NCBI RefSeq assembly: GCF_009362785.1
Contig: NZ_WHNQ01000017.1
Coordinates: 62,001 to 126,000, forward strand
Length of the DNA: 64,000 nt
Reading direction: 5' to 3'
DNA from: Paraburkholderia atlantica
Lineage (GTDB): Bacteria; Pseudomonadota; Gammaproteobacteria; Burkholderiales; Burkholderiaceae
The notes under the pieces are model-generated. The model was not told the origin of the DNA, did not search any database, and saw nothing but the letters and a program-made list of their open reading frames with translations. A program made the translations under genes and the position numbers. Shown piece after piece: positions 52,984 through 61,484 of the stretch. Each line of letters begins with the position of its first letter. Position 1 is the stretch's first letter.

Positions 52984-54381
52984 TCAATGCCCGATGCCCG
53001 CGCTCACCCGCAGCAAGGGCCCGCGATGCCGCGCGCCCTTCAGCAGCACCGCCGCCGCGCCGACCGCCGCGGGCAAGGCCAGCGACGTGAACACCTGACT
53101 GAAGCCCCAGTTCGCGTGCAGCATGCCGGCGCCGAGCATCGCGCCCGCGATCCCGCCGAAGCGGCCGATGCCGAGCATCCAACTGGTGCCGGTCGCGCGC
53201 ATCGGCGTCGGATACGAGCTTGCGGCCAGCGCGCAGAACCCGGTGTTCGAGCCGTTCATGCAATAGCCCATGAAGAACGCGAGCACGGCCATCATCGTGA
53301 GGCCGTGGCCCGGCAGCCCCATTGCCCAGGCGAGCACGCCGCCCGCGAACACAGTCGCGCCGAGCGCGCGGTGCGCGTTGAAGCGGTCCATCAGCCAGCC
53401 GATCGCGAGCGAGCCGATCGTGCCGCCCGCCTGGAACAGCGCGCCGACCAGCGCCGCCTCGCCGAGCGTGAAGCCCGCACCGCGAATCAGCGTCGGCAGC
53501 CAGCTACCGAGCAGGTACACCGTCAACAGTCCCGCGAAATAGCAGATCCACAGCATCACGGTGCCGAACGCGTAATCGCGCGACAGGATCAGCCGCACCG
53601 GACTGCGCTCGCTGTTCGATGCTTGCTGCACGACGGCGGGCACGACGAAGCGCGTCGCGTGATCGGCGATCCCGCGCTCGATGCGGTTCAGCACCGCGAC
53701 GAGCCGCGCGCGCCGCGTCTCCTTCAGTGCGAGAAAGCGCGCCGATTCGGGCAGCCAGCGAACCATCAACGGCACATACAGCACCGGCAGCACGCCGCCG
53801 ACAATCAGCACCGATTGCCAGCCGTACGCGGCGATCAACCATGCGCTGATGAAGCCGCCGCCGGCTGCGCCGAGCGTGAAGCCGCAGAACACGGTCGTCA
53901 CCATCAACGCGCGGCAGCGCTGCGGCGCGTATTCGGCCATCAACGTCGCCGCGTTCGGCATCGATGCACCGAGCCCGAGGCCGGTCAGAAAACGCAGCAC
54001 GGTCAGCTCGCCGATGTTCGTCGCGAACGCGGAGCCGAAGCTCCATACGCCGAAGAACAGCACCGCGGAGGTCATCACAGTCTTGCGGCCGAAGCGGTCC
54101 GCGAGCGGGCCCGCGCACAGTGCGCCGAACGCGAGGCCGAGCAGCCCGCCGCTCATCACCGGGCCGAGCGCATCGCGCGGAGTCGCCCACGCGCTCGACA
54201 ACGCCGGCGCGATAAAGCCGACCATCACGGTATCGAGCCCATCGAGCGTGACGATGAACATGCACATCAGCAATACGAGAATCTGAAAGCGCCCGATACG
54301 GCGCTCGTCGAGCCACTGCTGCACGTCGAGTGCGCGCGACGCGGACGTGCCGTGCCGCGGCGCCTTGTTTGAAGGTTCCAT
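52984..54381 (-). CDS. Aromatic-acid:H+ symporter (AAHS family MFS)
   Basis: The 465-residue protein has 12 predicted helices and the AAHS signature VTLDGLDTVMVGFIAPAL in the first helix. LADRFGRKTVM follows in loop 2-3 and LPESARFLAL in the middle loop. Members import aromatic or hydroaromatic acids such as 4-hydroxybenzoate, protocatechuate, vanillate or shikimate. GGAG precedes the ATG. It lies in a leftward operon with a TIM-barrel enzyme, NIPSNAP protein and two flavoproteins, and so should bring in their substrate. Confidence 0.92.
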   Translation of the reverse strand: MEPSNKAPRHGTSASRALDVQQWLDERRIGRFQILVLLMCMFIVTLDGLDTVMVGFIAPALSSAWATPRDALGPVMSGGLLGLAFGALCAGPLADRFGRKTVMTSAVLFFGVWSFGSAFATNIGELTVLRFLTGLGLGASMPNAATLMAEYAPQRCRALMVTTVFCGFTLGAAGGGFISAWLIAAYGWQSVLIVGGVLPVLYVPLMVRWLPESARFLALKETRRARLVAVLNRIERGIADHATRFVVPAVVQQASNSERSPVRLILSRDYAFGTVMLWICYFAGLLTVYLLGSWLPTLIRGAGFTLGEAALVGALFQAGGTIGSLAIGWLMDRFNAHRALGATVFAGGVLAWAMGLPGHGLTMMAVLAFFMGYCMNGSNTGFCALAASSYPTPMRATGTSWMLGIGRFGGIAGAMLGAGMLHANWGFSQVFTSLALPAAVGAAAVLLKGARHRGPLLRVSAGIGH

Positions 54382-54493
54382 GCCTGCTGTCTCCAGAACA
54401 TTTATCGTGATCGATTGCGCAAGCCGGTCCCTCGCGCCTCTTTGCCGTGCGCTTTCTTGAAGGACCAGCCGGGGGGAACTGCGGTTCGTACTT

Positions 54494-54505
54494 ACATCAT
54501 GATGT
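54494..54505. repeat. 12-bp palindrome over the TIM-barrel gene stop codon
   Basis: ACATCATGATGT overlaps the stop codon of the TIM-barrel gene. It may be chance or a weak operator in front of the transporter gene. Confidence 0.3.
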
Positions 54506-55348
54506 GATGGATGACGGCGTCGCCGTATAAGTCCGTTCGAGCAGAGCGAGCGTCGCCTCGCGCAGCTTGCGGGCGCGTTCGAGCGCGGACGCGGTCTGCG
54601 CCCATCGCTGCATCGGTACTTCGAGGCTGATCGGCAGATCGTCGGGCAGCGCGCGCAGAATGCCGGCGAGGTCGAGGCCGCCCTCGCCAGGAATCATGCG
54701 CTCGCAACGCGCCTGGAACAGCAGCGTGTCGAGATCGGTCGGCCGTTCGGCCGGCGCGTCGCAGAACTGCACGTAGGCGAAGTACTCGCGCGGCAACGCG
54801 CGCAACGTATTCGTCGACGTCCCCGCGCGATCGAAGTGGATCGGATCGACGATCAGCCCGGTGTTGCGCCGCGCGGCCGCCTTCACGATGCGCGCGCCTT
54901 GCGTGACGTCCTTCACGTCGGTCCACGGCATCGGTTCGAGCGATGGCGCGAGGCCGCGCGGTTCGGCCAGCTCGCATAACTGTGCGAGCCGCTCGGCGGT
55001 GCGCGCTTCGTCGGGATCGTTGCCCGCGACCAGCACGTAGCGTGCGCCTAGTTCGGCGGCGGTGTCGAGCATCGGCAGCCATGCGTTCACGTCGGTGTCC
55101 GGCTTCAGGCGCAGAATTTCGACGTCGAGCACCTTGACGCCGGTGTCGCGCACACGCGCGAGCGTTTCGCGCCTCAATGCGCCCGGGCTAATGATGTCGT
55201 GGCGCACTTCGTGATCGGTGGCGGGCACGAGGCGCAGGCCGACGTAGTCGTAGCCGGCTTGCGCGGCGCACTCGACCATCTGCGGCGGGCTCAGTTCGAG
55301 CACGGTCAACGCCGATAGCGACAGCGCGCGCGAATTGGGCTGGGTCAT
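54497..55348 (-). CDS. Sugar-phosphate isomerase/epimerase-like TIM-barrel enzyme
   Basis: The 283-residue protein is a xylose-isomerase-like barrel (AP_endonuc_2 family), with probable metal ligands in PSLEPMPWTD, GLIVDPIHFDRAG, YVQFCDAP and SLEVPMQRW. Family members include sugar epimerases and 3-dehydroshikimate dehydratases (AsbF/QsuB type), which make protocatechuate. The aromatic-acid transporter and shikimate-dehydrogenase-like genes nearby make a dehydratase or isomerase of a cyclic acid plausible. GAGGAG precedes the ATG. It lies 15 bp after the NIPSNAP gene. Confidence 0.82.
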   Translation of the reverse strand: MTQPNSRALSLSALTVLELSPPQMVECAAQAGYDYVGLRLVPATDHEVRHDIISPGALRRETLARVRDTGVKVLDVEILRLKPDTDVNAWLPMLDTAAELGARYVLVAGNDPDEARTAERLAQLCELAEPRGLAPSLEPMPWTDVKDVTQGARIVKAAARRNTGLIVDPIHFDRAGTSTNTLRALPREYFAYVQFCDAPAERPTDLDTLLFQARCERMIPGEGGLDLAGILRALPDDLPISLEVPMQRWAQTASALERARKLREATLALLERTYTATPSSITS

Positions 55349-55363
55349 GTGGTCTCCTCGAGT

Positions 55364-55975
55364 TCAGCGCAGCGGCGAGAACGGCGCCGGCACACAGATC
55401 GTCGACTCCATCGTCGTCAGATGGGCCGGGCCGCCCTTCGGCGGCCAGATGCCGTCCTTCACTGCTTCGGCGCGAATCCGCGAACGTTCGTCGACGCTCG
55501 CATACGGCCAGATGTTCAGGAAGCGCGGCACGGCGCCGTCGAGCGCATACATCGCGCCGACGAGCGGCGAGCGCCGTGTGCGCTCGGGCACCGCCTTTTC
55601 CCAAGCGTCGATCGTGTGTTGCAGGCTCGCGAGCTTGGTGCCGTACACGCGCATCTCGTAGATGCCGCCATGCACGGCCGGCTCGATCGGCGGCAGAAAG
55701 GGGAACAACGCATAGCTGTCGATCTTCACGTCGGTGATGAATTCGCCGCAGCCGAACGGATTGCCTTCGAGCAGCATACGCTTGCGCTCGGCGATCAGCG
55801 ACGCTTCGGAATCGAAGCCACGCAGCACCAGCACCTGCCCGAGCGTGCCGATATCGGAGTACCAGCAGCCGAGCAGCTTCGAGCCTGGCGCGTCGCCGCG
55901 GGCCTGGATGTTTTCGAACACCTGTGCGTTGGCGCCGATCTTGACGGTGAGCGTAACGAGGTCATAGAGAGTCAT
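55364..55975 (-). CDS. NIPSNAP-family protein
   Basis: The 203-residue protein has two NIPSNAP-type ferredoxin-like repeats (MTLYDLVTLTVKIG and GGIYEMRVYGTKLASLQHTI). The family is common in bacterial catabolic operons but its biochemical role is not known. The frame is open far upstream, but the ATG at 55975 overlaps the last base of the flavoprotein stop (TGATG) and has AAGGA ahead, showing coupled translation. Confidence 0.85.
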   Translation of the reverse strand: MTLYDLVTLTVKIGANAQVFENIQARGDAPGSKLLGCWYSDIGTLGQVLVLRGFDSEASLIAERKRMLLEGNPFGCGEFITDVKIDSYALFPFLPPIEPAVHGGIYEMRVYGTKLASLQHTIDAWEKAVPERTRRSPLVGAMYALDGAVPRFLNIWPYASVDERSRIRAEAVKDGIWPPKGGPAHLTTMESTICVPAPFSPLR

Positions 55976-57804
55976 CAGATGCGTCCTTGTGACGGGATGG
56001 AGGAATTCGGAGCGGGTTCGGTGCGCGCGGCACGGACCGTACCATCGGCCTGCGGCGCGCCGGCGAGCGACAGCCCCGCCAGATACCCGAAAGTCATCGC
56101 GGGTCCGAGCGTGATGCCGCCGCTTGGATAGCAGCCGCCCATCATGCTCGCGCTGTCGTTGCCGACCGCGTACAGACCCGGCACGGGCCGGGCCGCATCG
56201 TCGAGCACGCGGGCGGCGGCATCGGTCGCGAGGCCCGCGAACGTGCCGAGGCTGCCGGGCAGCAGCTTCACCGCATAGAACGGACCGTGTTCGAGCGGCG
56301 CGTTGCAGGGGTTCGGCTTGTGCCGTGCATCGCCCTGCACGCGGTTGTAGGGCGTCGAGCCTTTGTGGAACTGCGGATCGAAGCCGTCCTTCGCGTAGCT
56401 GTTGTAGGCGGCGACCGTCGTTTGAAGTCCCTGCGGATCGATGCCGCACTGGCTTGCAAGTTCGGCGAGGCTGTTCGCGCGACGCAGATAACCGGAGCGC
56501 AGATATGGCGCGGTCGGGAATGGAAACGGCTTCGAAAAGCCGAGTCCGTACCGGCGCTGGAAGCGGTGATCGCAGATCAGCCATGCGCAGACTTCTTCGC
56601 CCGCCGGCGTCGTGCCGATCAGCGCATTGATGAAGTCGTGATACGACGACGCCTCGTTGACGAAGCGAAGACCCGCGCGTGTGACCGCGATCACGCCCGG
56701 CTTCGCGCGCTCGATCAGATGCGGAAACGCGACCGCGTCCTCGCCGCTCTTGCGCGGCACCAACGACACCGGTGCCCACGCCGCCGGTGTTTCCAGCGAC
56801 GCGTCGAAATGCGCGCCGACCGCTTCGCCGAGACGAATGCCGTCGCCGGTATTGGTCAGGGGCGCGGCGGACCAGTGCTCGCGACCCGACGGCGTATACG
56901 CGAAGGTTTGCGCGCGCCGCGCGACATCATGCGGATAACCACCGCACGCGAGCACGACGCCGCGCGCCGCGCGCACCTCGTGAGCGACACCGTCGATCTC
57001 GACGCGCGCCCCCGTGACGCGCCCACCCGCGGTCCCGCCTTCGCGCAGCAATGCGACCGCTTTCGCGTTGGTACGCAAATCAACCGCGCGGTCATGCGCC
57101 GATTTCAGCAGACGCGCGACCAACGCATTGCCGTTGACCAGATGCATCGAGCGGCCATAGCGGAACTTGTCTGTCGCGAACGCTGCGAGCCGACGCAGCA
57201 CATGCACGGCCGAGCGCGGCGAGCGCGTCGCGTTGAAGAAATGCGCGAGATCCTGACCCGACGCGATCGCCATGCCCTTCAGCGTCACGACGTCGAGCGC
57301 GGGACGCAAGCGATCGATCAGCGCACCAAGCTCGCGGCCATCGAACGGCATCGCGCAGACCGAGCGGCCGCCCGTCATTGCACCCGGCGTCGTATGAAAG
57401 TCGGGAATGCGGTTGCCGTCGATAAAACGCACCGCCGTCTCGCGCTCGAAAAACTCGATCATCTCCGGACCGTGTTCGAGCAGCGCGTCGACCTTGTCGG
57501 GGTCGTAGTGCGCGCCGAGTTCGTTGCGCAGATAGGTGCGCGATGCTTCGGATTCTTCGACGATGCCCGCGCGCGTCGCGAGCGGATTGCGCGGAATCCA
57601 CATCCAGCCGCCCGACCATGCGCTCGTGCCGCCGAACACGTCGGCCTTCTCGGCCACCATGACGCGCAGACCTCGCGTGGCTGCCGTCACCGCGGCAGAC
57701 AGTCCCGCCGCGCCGGAACCCAGCACCAGTACATCGCATTCGAGGATCGGTTCGCGCATCATCGCCATTCGCTTCGTCGGTTGGGAAAATCCGTGCTGTC
57801 GCAT
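55975..57804 (-). CDS. FAD-dependent dehydrogenase, 3-ketosteroid-Δ1-dehydrogenase-like (copy 1)
   Basis: The 609-residue flavoprotein has the FAD motif VLGSGAAGLSAAV (27-39), followed by GGTSAWSGGWMW, and near the C-terminus FYAVKLLPGSLGTF and GGCYPSGGITLGPAM. This matches the fumarate-reductase/ketosteroid-dehydrogenase family. Family enzymes introduce a C=C bond next to a ring ketone; the Tyr in FYAV matches the catalytic Tyr region of ketosteroid dehydrogenases. Another start at 57768 is possible since no strong ribosome site is seen. It is followed by an overlapping NIPSNAP gene and preceded by a second copy. Confidence 0.9.
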   Translation of the reverse strand: MRQHGFSQPTKRMAMMREPILECDVLVLGSGAAGLSAAVTAATRGLRVMVAEKADVFGGTSAWSGGWMWIPRNPLATRAGIVEESEASRTYLRNELGAHYDPDKVDALLEHGPEMIEFFERETAVRFIDGNRIPDFHTTPGAMTGGRSVCAMPFDGRELGALIDRLRPALDVVTLKGMAIASGQDLAHFFNATRSPRSAVHVLRRLAAFATDKFRYGRSMHLVNGNALVARLLKSAHDRAVDLRTNAKAVALLREGGTAGGRVTGARVEIDGVAHEVRAARGVVLACGGYPHDVARRAQTFAYTPSGREHWSAAPLTNTGDGIRLGEAVGAHFDASLETPAAWAPVSLVPRKSGEDAVAFPHLIERAKPGVIAVTRAGLRFVNEASSYHDFINALIGTTPAGEEVCAWLICDHRFQRRYGLGFSKPFPFPTAPYLRSGYLRRANSLAELASQCGIDPQGLQTTVAAYNSYAKDGFDPQFHKGSTPYNRVQGDARHKPNPCNAPLEHGPFYAVKLLPGSLGTFAGLATDAAARVLDDAARPVPGLYAVGNDSASMMGGCYPSGGITLGPAMTFGYLAGLSLAGAPQADGTVRAARTEPAPNSSIPSQGRI

Positions 57805-57807
57805 TTG

Positions 57808-57822
57808 TTGAATACTATTCCA
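57808..57822. promoter_or_regulatory. Imperfect copy of the IclR-type palindrome
   Basis: TTGAATACTATTCCA differs in one base from the palindrome at 59736-59750. It lies within the 57-bp gap between the two flavoprotein genes and may mark an internal promoter. Confidence 0.5.
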
Positions 57823-57861
57823 TTTCTTAACTTCGTTCGAACCAGGCGTGCCCCTGGTTCG

Positions 57862-59649
57862 TCAGACGATCTTTTCGTTGGCGGCCTCAATCGTGCCGCG
57901 CGCAACGAACGACGCCGCATCGCTGCGCGCGGATTTGGCGCGCGTCGCCGCGTCGCGCGCCGCCAGATACGCGAACGCGAGCCCCGGTCCCAGCGTGATG
58001 CCGGGCGCCGGGTAGACACCGCCCATCACCGATTGCATGTCGTTGCCGCACGCGTACAGGCCGCCGATCGGCCGGTCGTCGCGATTCAGCACGCGGGCCT
58101 TGTCGTCGCTGACGAGTCCGGTCGCGGCTCCGATATCGCCGGGATAGAGCCGCACCGCGTAAAACGGCGCGCGCGCGATCGGGCCGAGGCACGGATTGGG
58201 GCCGGGCCAGTTTGCGTCGCCGTTGGCGCGCTGATAGTCCGTCGTGCCGCGTTGGAACTCAGGGTCGACGCCGGTCTTCGCATAGTCGTTGATCCGCGCG
58301 ACGCTGTCGGCGAGACCGGCCGCGTCGATGCCGAGCTTGGCGGCGAGTTCGTCGAGCGTCGCGGCTTGCGTCAGATAGCCGTCCGCGAGAAACGGCGCGA
58401 GGCCCTTGCCGCCCGGCCGCACCATGCCGAGCCCGTAATTGCGCAGGCCATCTGCGTCGGTGACCAGATAGGCGGGCACCGATGGGGTCTTGCGATGCGC
58501 TTCCTGCATCGCGATGCCGAACAGGTGGTACGACGTGTTTTCGTTCAGAAAGCGCCGTCCTTGCTGATTGACGACGATCATGCCGGGCTTGCCGCGATCC
58601 ATGATGAAGTGCGGGAACACCGCGGTCGTGCCGTCCGTTCGCTGGCGTATCGATACCGGCGCCCAGAACGCATTGCTGAGCGCGCCCTCCCCGTAACGCG
58701 CGCCCGCCGCGAGCGCGAGATCCTGCGCGCTACCGGTATGACCCGGCGCGCCCGGACACCACGTGAGGTCCGCACCCGGCAGCATCGCGCGACGCCGTTG
58801 CGGATGCCGGTTGAAACCGCCGCTCGCGAGAATCACGCCACCTGTGACCGAGATTTGTCGACGCTGACCGTTCTGGCTCAGCGTGATGCCGTCGATCGCG
58901 CCGCTCGCGTTCGTGCGCAACGCTTCGAGCTTCGTGCTCACGAGCACCGTGACGTCGCGCGCGAGCAGCGACGAAAACAGCCGGCCGATCAACGCATTGC
59001 CCATCACGAGACGCGTGCCGCGCGGCCAACTGATGCGGTCGCGCGCATGCCGTGCGAGCAATTTCACCGCGTGGCGCAGCGACCGGAACGACTTCGTCAT
59101 GTTCAGCAGATGCCCGACGTCGTCGCGATCGACCATCATGCCGCCGAGCACCGTGAACTCGGGGATCGGCGGACGGATCAGCGCGAGGTGACGGCCGAGC
59201 TTGCGGCCGTCGAACGCGAGCGGTTCGAGCGCGCGGCCGCGCAGCGTCGAGCCTTCGAGCTCCGACAGATAGTCCGGATGAAACGGTCGCGCCCGATACT
59301 TGACGTCCGAATTCGCCTCGATCTGCGCGACCGCCCGCGGCCCCGCCTGCAGGAACGCACGACGCAGCGCCTCACTGCTGCGCTCGCCGACCGCGCGGCG
59401 TAAAAAGCCCTCGGCGTTGGCGCTGTTGTCGTCGGGATTGATCGACGGGCCGTGCGGCGAGTTCGGTATCCACGTGGTGCCCGCCGAGTACGCGGTCGTG
59501 CCGCCCACGTATTCGGTGCTTTCGACCAGCAGCACGCGCGCGCCGTCGATCGCCGCGAACAGCGCCGCCGACATGCCCGCGCCGCCGGCGCCGATTACCA
59601 CGACGTCGAAGGCTTCGTTCTGCTGCAAATCGCTCAATGTCTCCACCAT
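57862..59649 (-). CDS. FAD-dependent dehydrogenase, 3-ketosteroid-Δ1-dehydrogenase-like (copy 2)
   Basis: The 595-residue flavoprotein has VVIGAGGAGMSAAL (17-30), GGTTAYSAGTTWIP, and the C-terminal FYAVRLYPGDIGAATGL and GGVYPAPGITLGPGL. It is clearly related to but distinct from the copy at 55975-57804. Two such enzymes in series recall the paired desaturases that aromatise 4-oxocyclohexanecarboxylate in cyclohexanecarboxylate degraders. AAGGAG precedes the ATG by six bases. It is the first gene of the leftward operon, divergent from the shikimate-dehydrogenase-like gene. Confidence 0.9.
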   Translation of the reverse strand: MVETLSDLQQNEAFDVVVIGAGGAGMSAALFAAIDGARVLLVESTEYVGGTTAYSAGTTWIPNSPHGPSINPDDNSANAEGFLRRAVGERSSEALRRAFLQAGPRAVAQIEANSDVKYRARPFHPDYLSELEGSTLRGRALEPLAFDGRKLGRHLALIRPPIPEFTVLGGMMVDRDDVGHLLNMTKSFRSLRHAVKLLARHARDRISWPRGTRLVMGNALIGRLFSSLLARDVTVLVSTKLEALRTNASGAIDGITLSQNGQRRQISVTGGVILASGGFNRHPQRRRAMLPGADLTWCPGAPGHTGSAQDLALAAGARYGEGALSNAFWAPVSIRQRTDGTTAVFPHFIMDRGKPGMIVVNQQGRRFLNENTSYHLFGIAMQEAHRKTPSVPAYLVTDADGLRNYGLGMVRPGGKGLAPFLADGYLTQAATLDELAAKLGIDAAGLADSVARINDYAKTGVDPEFQRGTTDYQRANGDANWPGPNPCLGPIARAPFYAVRLYPGDIGAATGLVSDDKARVLNRDDRPIGGLYACGNDMQSVMGGVYPAPGITLGPGLAFAYLAARDAATRAKSARSDAASFVARGTIEAANEKIV

Positions 59650-59735
59650 CTGCTGCTCCTTGTGTGCTCGTGCGTTGCATCCGGTCGCGACGGCAGTTCC
59701 GGATTTTTCGCAGTATCTAGAATTTGCTTTGTTAT

Positions 59736-59750
59736 TGGAATACTATTCCA
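59736..59750. promoter_or_regulatory. 15-bp palindrome in the divergent promoter, probable IclR operator
   Basis: TGGAATACTATTCCA is a perfect palindrome around one central base. It sits 87 bp before the flavoprotein start and 106 bp before the shikimate-dehydrogenase-like start. IclR-type regulators bind sequences of this kind, and an IclR gene ends the same operon. Confidence 0.65.
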
Positions 59751-59855
59751 GTATCGAGAAAAAGCAAAGCTTTCTGAACACCCTCGACAACAGGCAACAC
59801 ATGACGCCCGGCATCGGCACGATGCGAACGGGCACCCATTTCAGGAGATTCGACT

Positions 59856-60704
59856 ATGCAGCAGGCTGGAAACTCTTCGTTCGCGGCGTCGCTCGACGCG
59901 GGTCTGAGCGGCGCGACGCGCGTGTATTTCATCGTCGGCGATCCGATTGCGCAGGTGCGTTCGCCGGCGGGCGTGACCGCCGCGTTGCGTTCGGCCGGCC
60001 GCGATGCGCTGGTGGTGCCCGCGCATGTCGCACCGGCGGACCTGCCCGCGTTTTTCGCGGGCGTCGCGCCGATGCGCAACGTCGACGGCGTGATCATCAC
60101 GGTGCCGCACAAATTCAGTGCCGCGAGCTATTGCGCGACGCTCGCCGACGAAGCCGCGTTCCTCGGCGCCGTCAACACGCTGCGCCGCAACGCCGATGGC
60201 GGCTGGCATGGCGGTATGTTCGACGGCACCGGCTTCGTCGCGGCGCTGGTCGCCGCGGGCTGCGTGCTCCAGGGCAAACGCGCGCTGCTGGTCGGCGCGG
60301 GCGGCGCGGGCTCGGCGATCGGCCATGCGCTGATTCAGAGCGGCGTCGGCTCGCTCGACGTGCGCGACAACGACGTCGAACGCACCGGTTCGCTGATCGC
60401 GCGGCTCAACGCGCTCGGCCGAGGCACGGCGCGCGGCGCGGCGGCCCAACTGGAATTGACCAGGTACGATGTAGTCGTCAACGCGTCGCCGCTCGGCATG
60501 CGCGCGGGCGATCCGTTGCCGATCGACGTCGCGCGCTTGCCGGCCACGACTTTCGTCGGCGATGTCGTAACGAAGCCGCCGCTCACGCCGCTGATCGAAG
60601 CCGCACGCGCGCGCGGCTGCCCGACCGTGACGGGCACGCAGATGTTCGAACGCGTGTGCGATCGGATGGTGGAGTTTTTGCTGGAGACGTCGCCGTCTGC
60701 GTAA
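59856..60704 (+). CDS. Shikimate/quinate dehydrogenase-like protein
   Basis: The 282-residue protein is an AroE-family enzyme. The catalytic Lys86 is in ITVPHKF, followed by GAVNTL, DGTGF, and the Rossmann motif LVGAGGAGSAIG; the substrate loop QVRSPAGV replaces the usual HSxSPxxHN. AroE enzymes interconvert 3-dehydroshikimate and shikimate (or quinate) with NAD(P)H. The altered substrate loop and catabolic setting suggest oxidation of a related cyclic alcohol acid. AGGAG precedes the ATG. It is divergent from the flavoprotein operon and shares its control region. Confidence 0.88.
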   Translation: MQQAGNSSFAASLDAGLSGATRVYFIVGDPIAQVRSPAGVTAALRSAGRDALVVPAHVAPADLPAFFAGVAPMRNVDGVIITVPHKFSAASYCATLADEAAFLGAVNTLRRNADGGWHGGMFDGTGFVAALVAAGCVLQGKRALLVGAGGAGSAIGHALIQSGVGSLDVRDNDVERTGSLIARLNALGRGTARGAAAQLELTRYDVVVNASPLGMRAGDPLPIDVARLPATTFVGDVVTKPPLTPLIEAARARGCPTVTGTQMFERVCDRMVEFLLETSPSA

Positions 60705-60810
60705 CGGCGTAAAAGAAGCAGGCGTGCGCTGCTACACTGGCGCGAAATTATCCGCACGAAATGCGGCGCAATCCTGCGCCGCGTTCACATCGCCCTTTGC
60801 GCGCCAACCC

Positions 60811-61434
60811 ATGCTTCGATTCGACAACCTCAGCAAGCGCTATAGCGACCGCGTCCTGTTCGAAGGACTGCACTTCGACGCAACGTCCGGCTGCGTCGCG
60901 TTAAACGATGAATCCGGCAGCGGCAAATCGACGTTGCTCGCCATCCTCGCCGGCGCGCTCGAAGCCGATAGCGGCGACGTATGGCTCGGCGGACATTCGC
61001 TGCGCACCGCGCCGGATGCCGCGCAAGCGTTGCTCACGTACGTGCCGGAAGACAGCATGAACTGGCCCGATCAGACCGGCCGTGATTATCTGCGGCAGAT
61101 CGCGTCGGCGCGACACACCGCGCTGACCGACGACGTGCTCGCGCTCGCCGAACGCTTCGGCCTCGCGCCGCATCTGGACAAACGCTTCGAGCAGATGTCG
61201 TATGGCAGCCGCAAAAAGGTGTTTCTGACGGCGGCCGCGCTCGGCGACACTCGCGTGCTGATCGCCGACGAACCTGCCGGCGGACTCGACGCGTCCGCGC
61301 GCGCGGTGCTCGCCGAGCTGTTCAGAACGCTCGGCACGACGCGCACGGTGTTTTTCACGAGTTACGACGAAGGGTTCACGCAGTCCTGCGAGGCGACGCG
61401 TGTCTGTTTCGCGGACCTCGCGGGGCACCCTTGA
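60811..61434 (+). CDS. Orphan ABC-type ATPase
   Basis: The 207-residue protein is a lone ATP-binding cassette: Walker A ESGSGKST (34-41), a degenerate signature MSYGSRKK in place of LSGGQ, and Walker B VLIADEPAGGLD. No permease gene lies on either side. It may pair with a permease elsewhere or act in a non-transport role. The switch His usual after Walker B is replaced around FFTSYDEG. The start at 60811 is chosen from the typical β-strand MLRFDNLSKRY; the frame continues upstream. It lies 106 bp after the AroE-like gene and may be co-transcribed. Confidence 0.85.
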   Translation: MLRFDNLSKRYSDRVLFEGLHFDATSGCVALNDESGSGKSTLLAILAGALEADSGDVWLGGHSLRTAPDAAQALLTYVPEDSMNWPDQTGRDYLRQIASARHTALTDDVLALAERFGLAPHLDKRFEQMSYGSRKKVFLTAAALGDTRVLIADEPAGGLDASARAVLAELFRTLGTTRTVFFTSYDEGFTQSCEATRVCFADLAGHP

Positions 61435-61484
61435 GCTAGAACGCTCGCGCGCGCCATGCCTGGCCGAGCGCGAGCATTCAGTCC

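Noticed and set aside
55976..56779. Upstream extension of the NIPSNAP frame
   Set aside because: It lies within the flavoprotein gene and has no similarity; the start at 55975 is coupled to the flavoprotein stop.
56287..59403. Open frame of 1038 codons on the + strand
   Set aside because: It is antisense to two well-supported flavoprotein genes and has an Arg/Ala-rich composition typical of shadow frames in GC-rich DNA.
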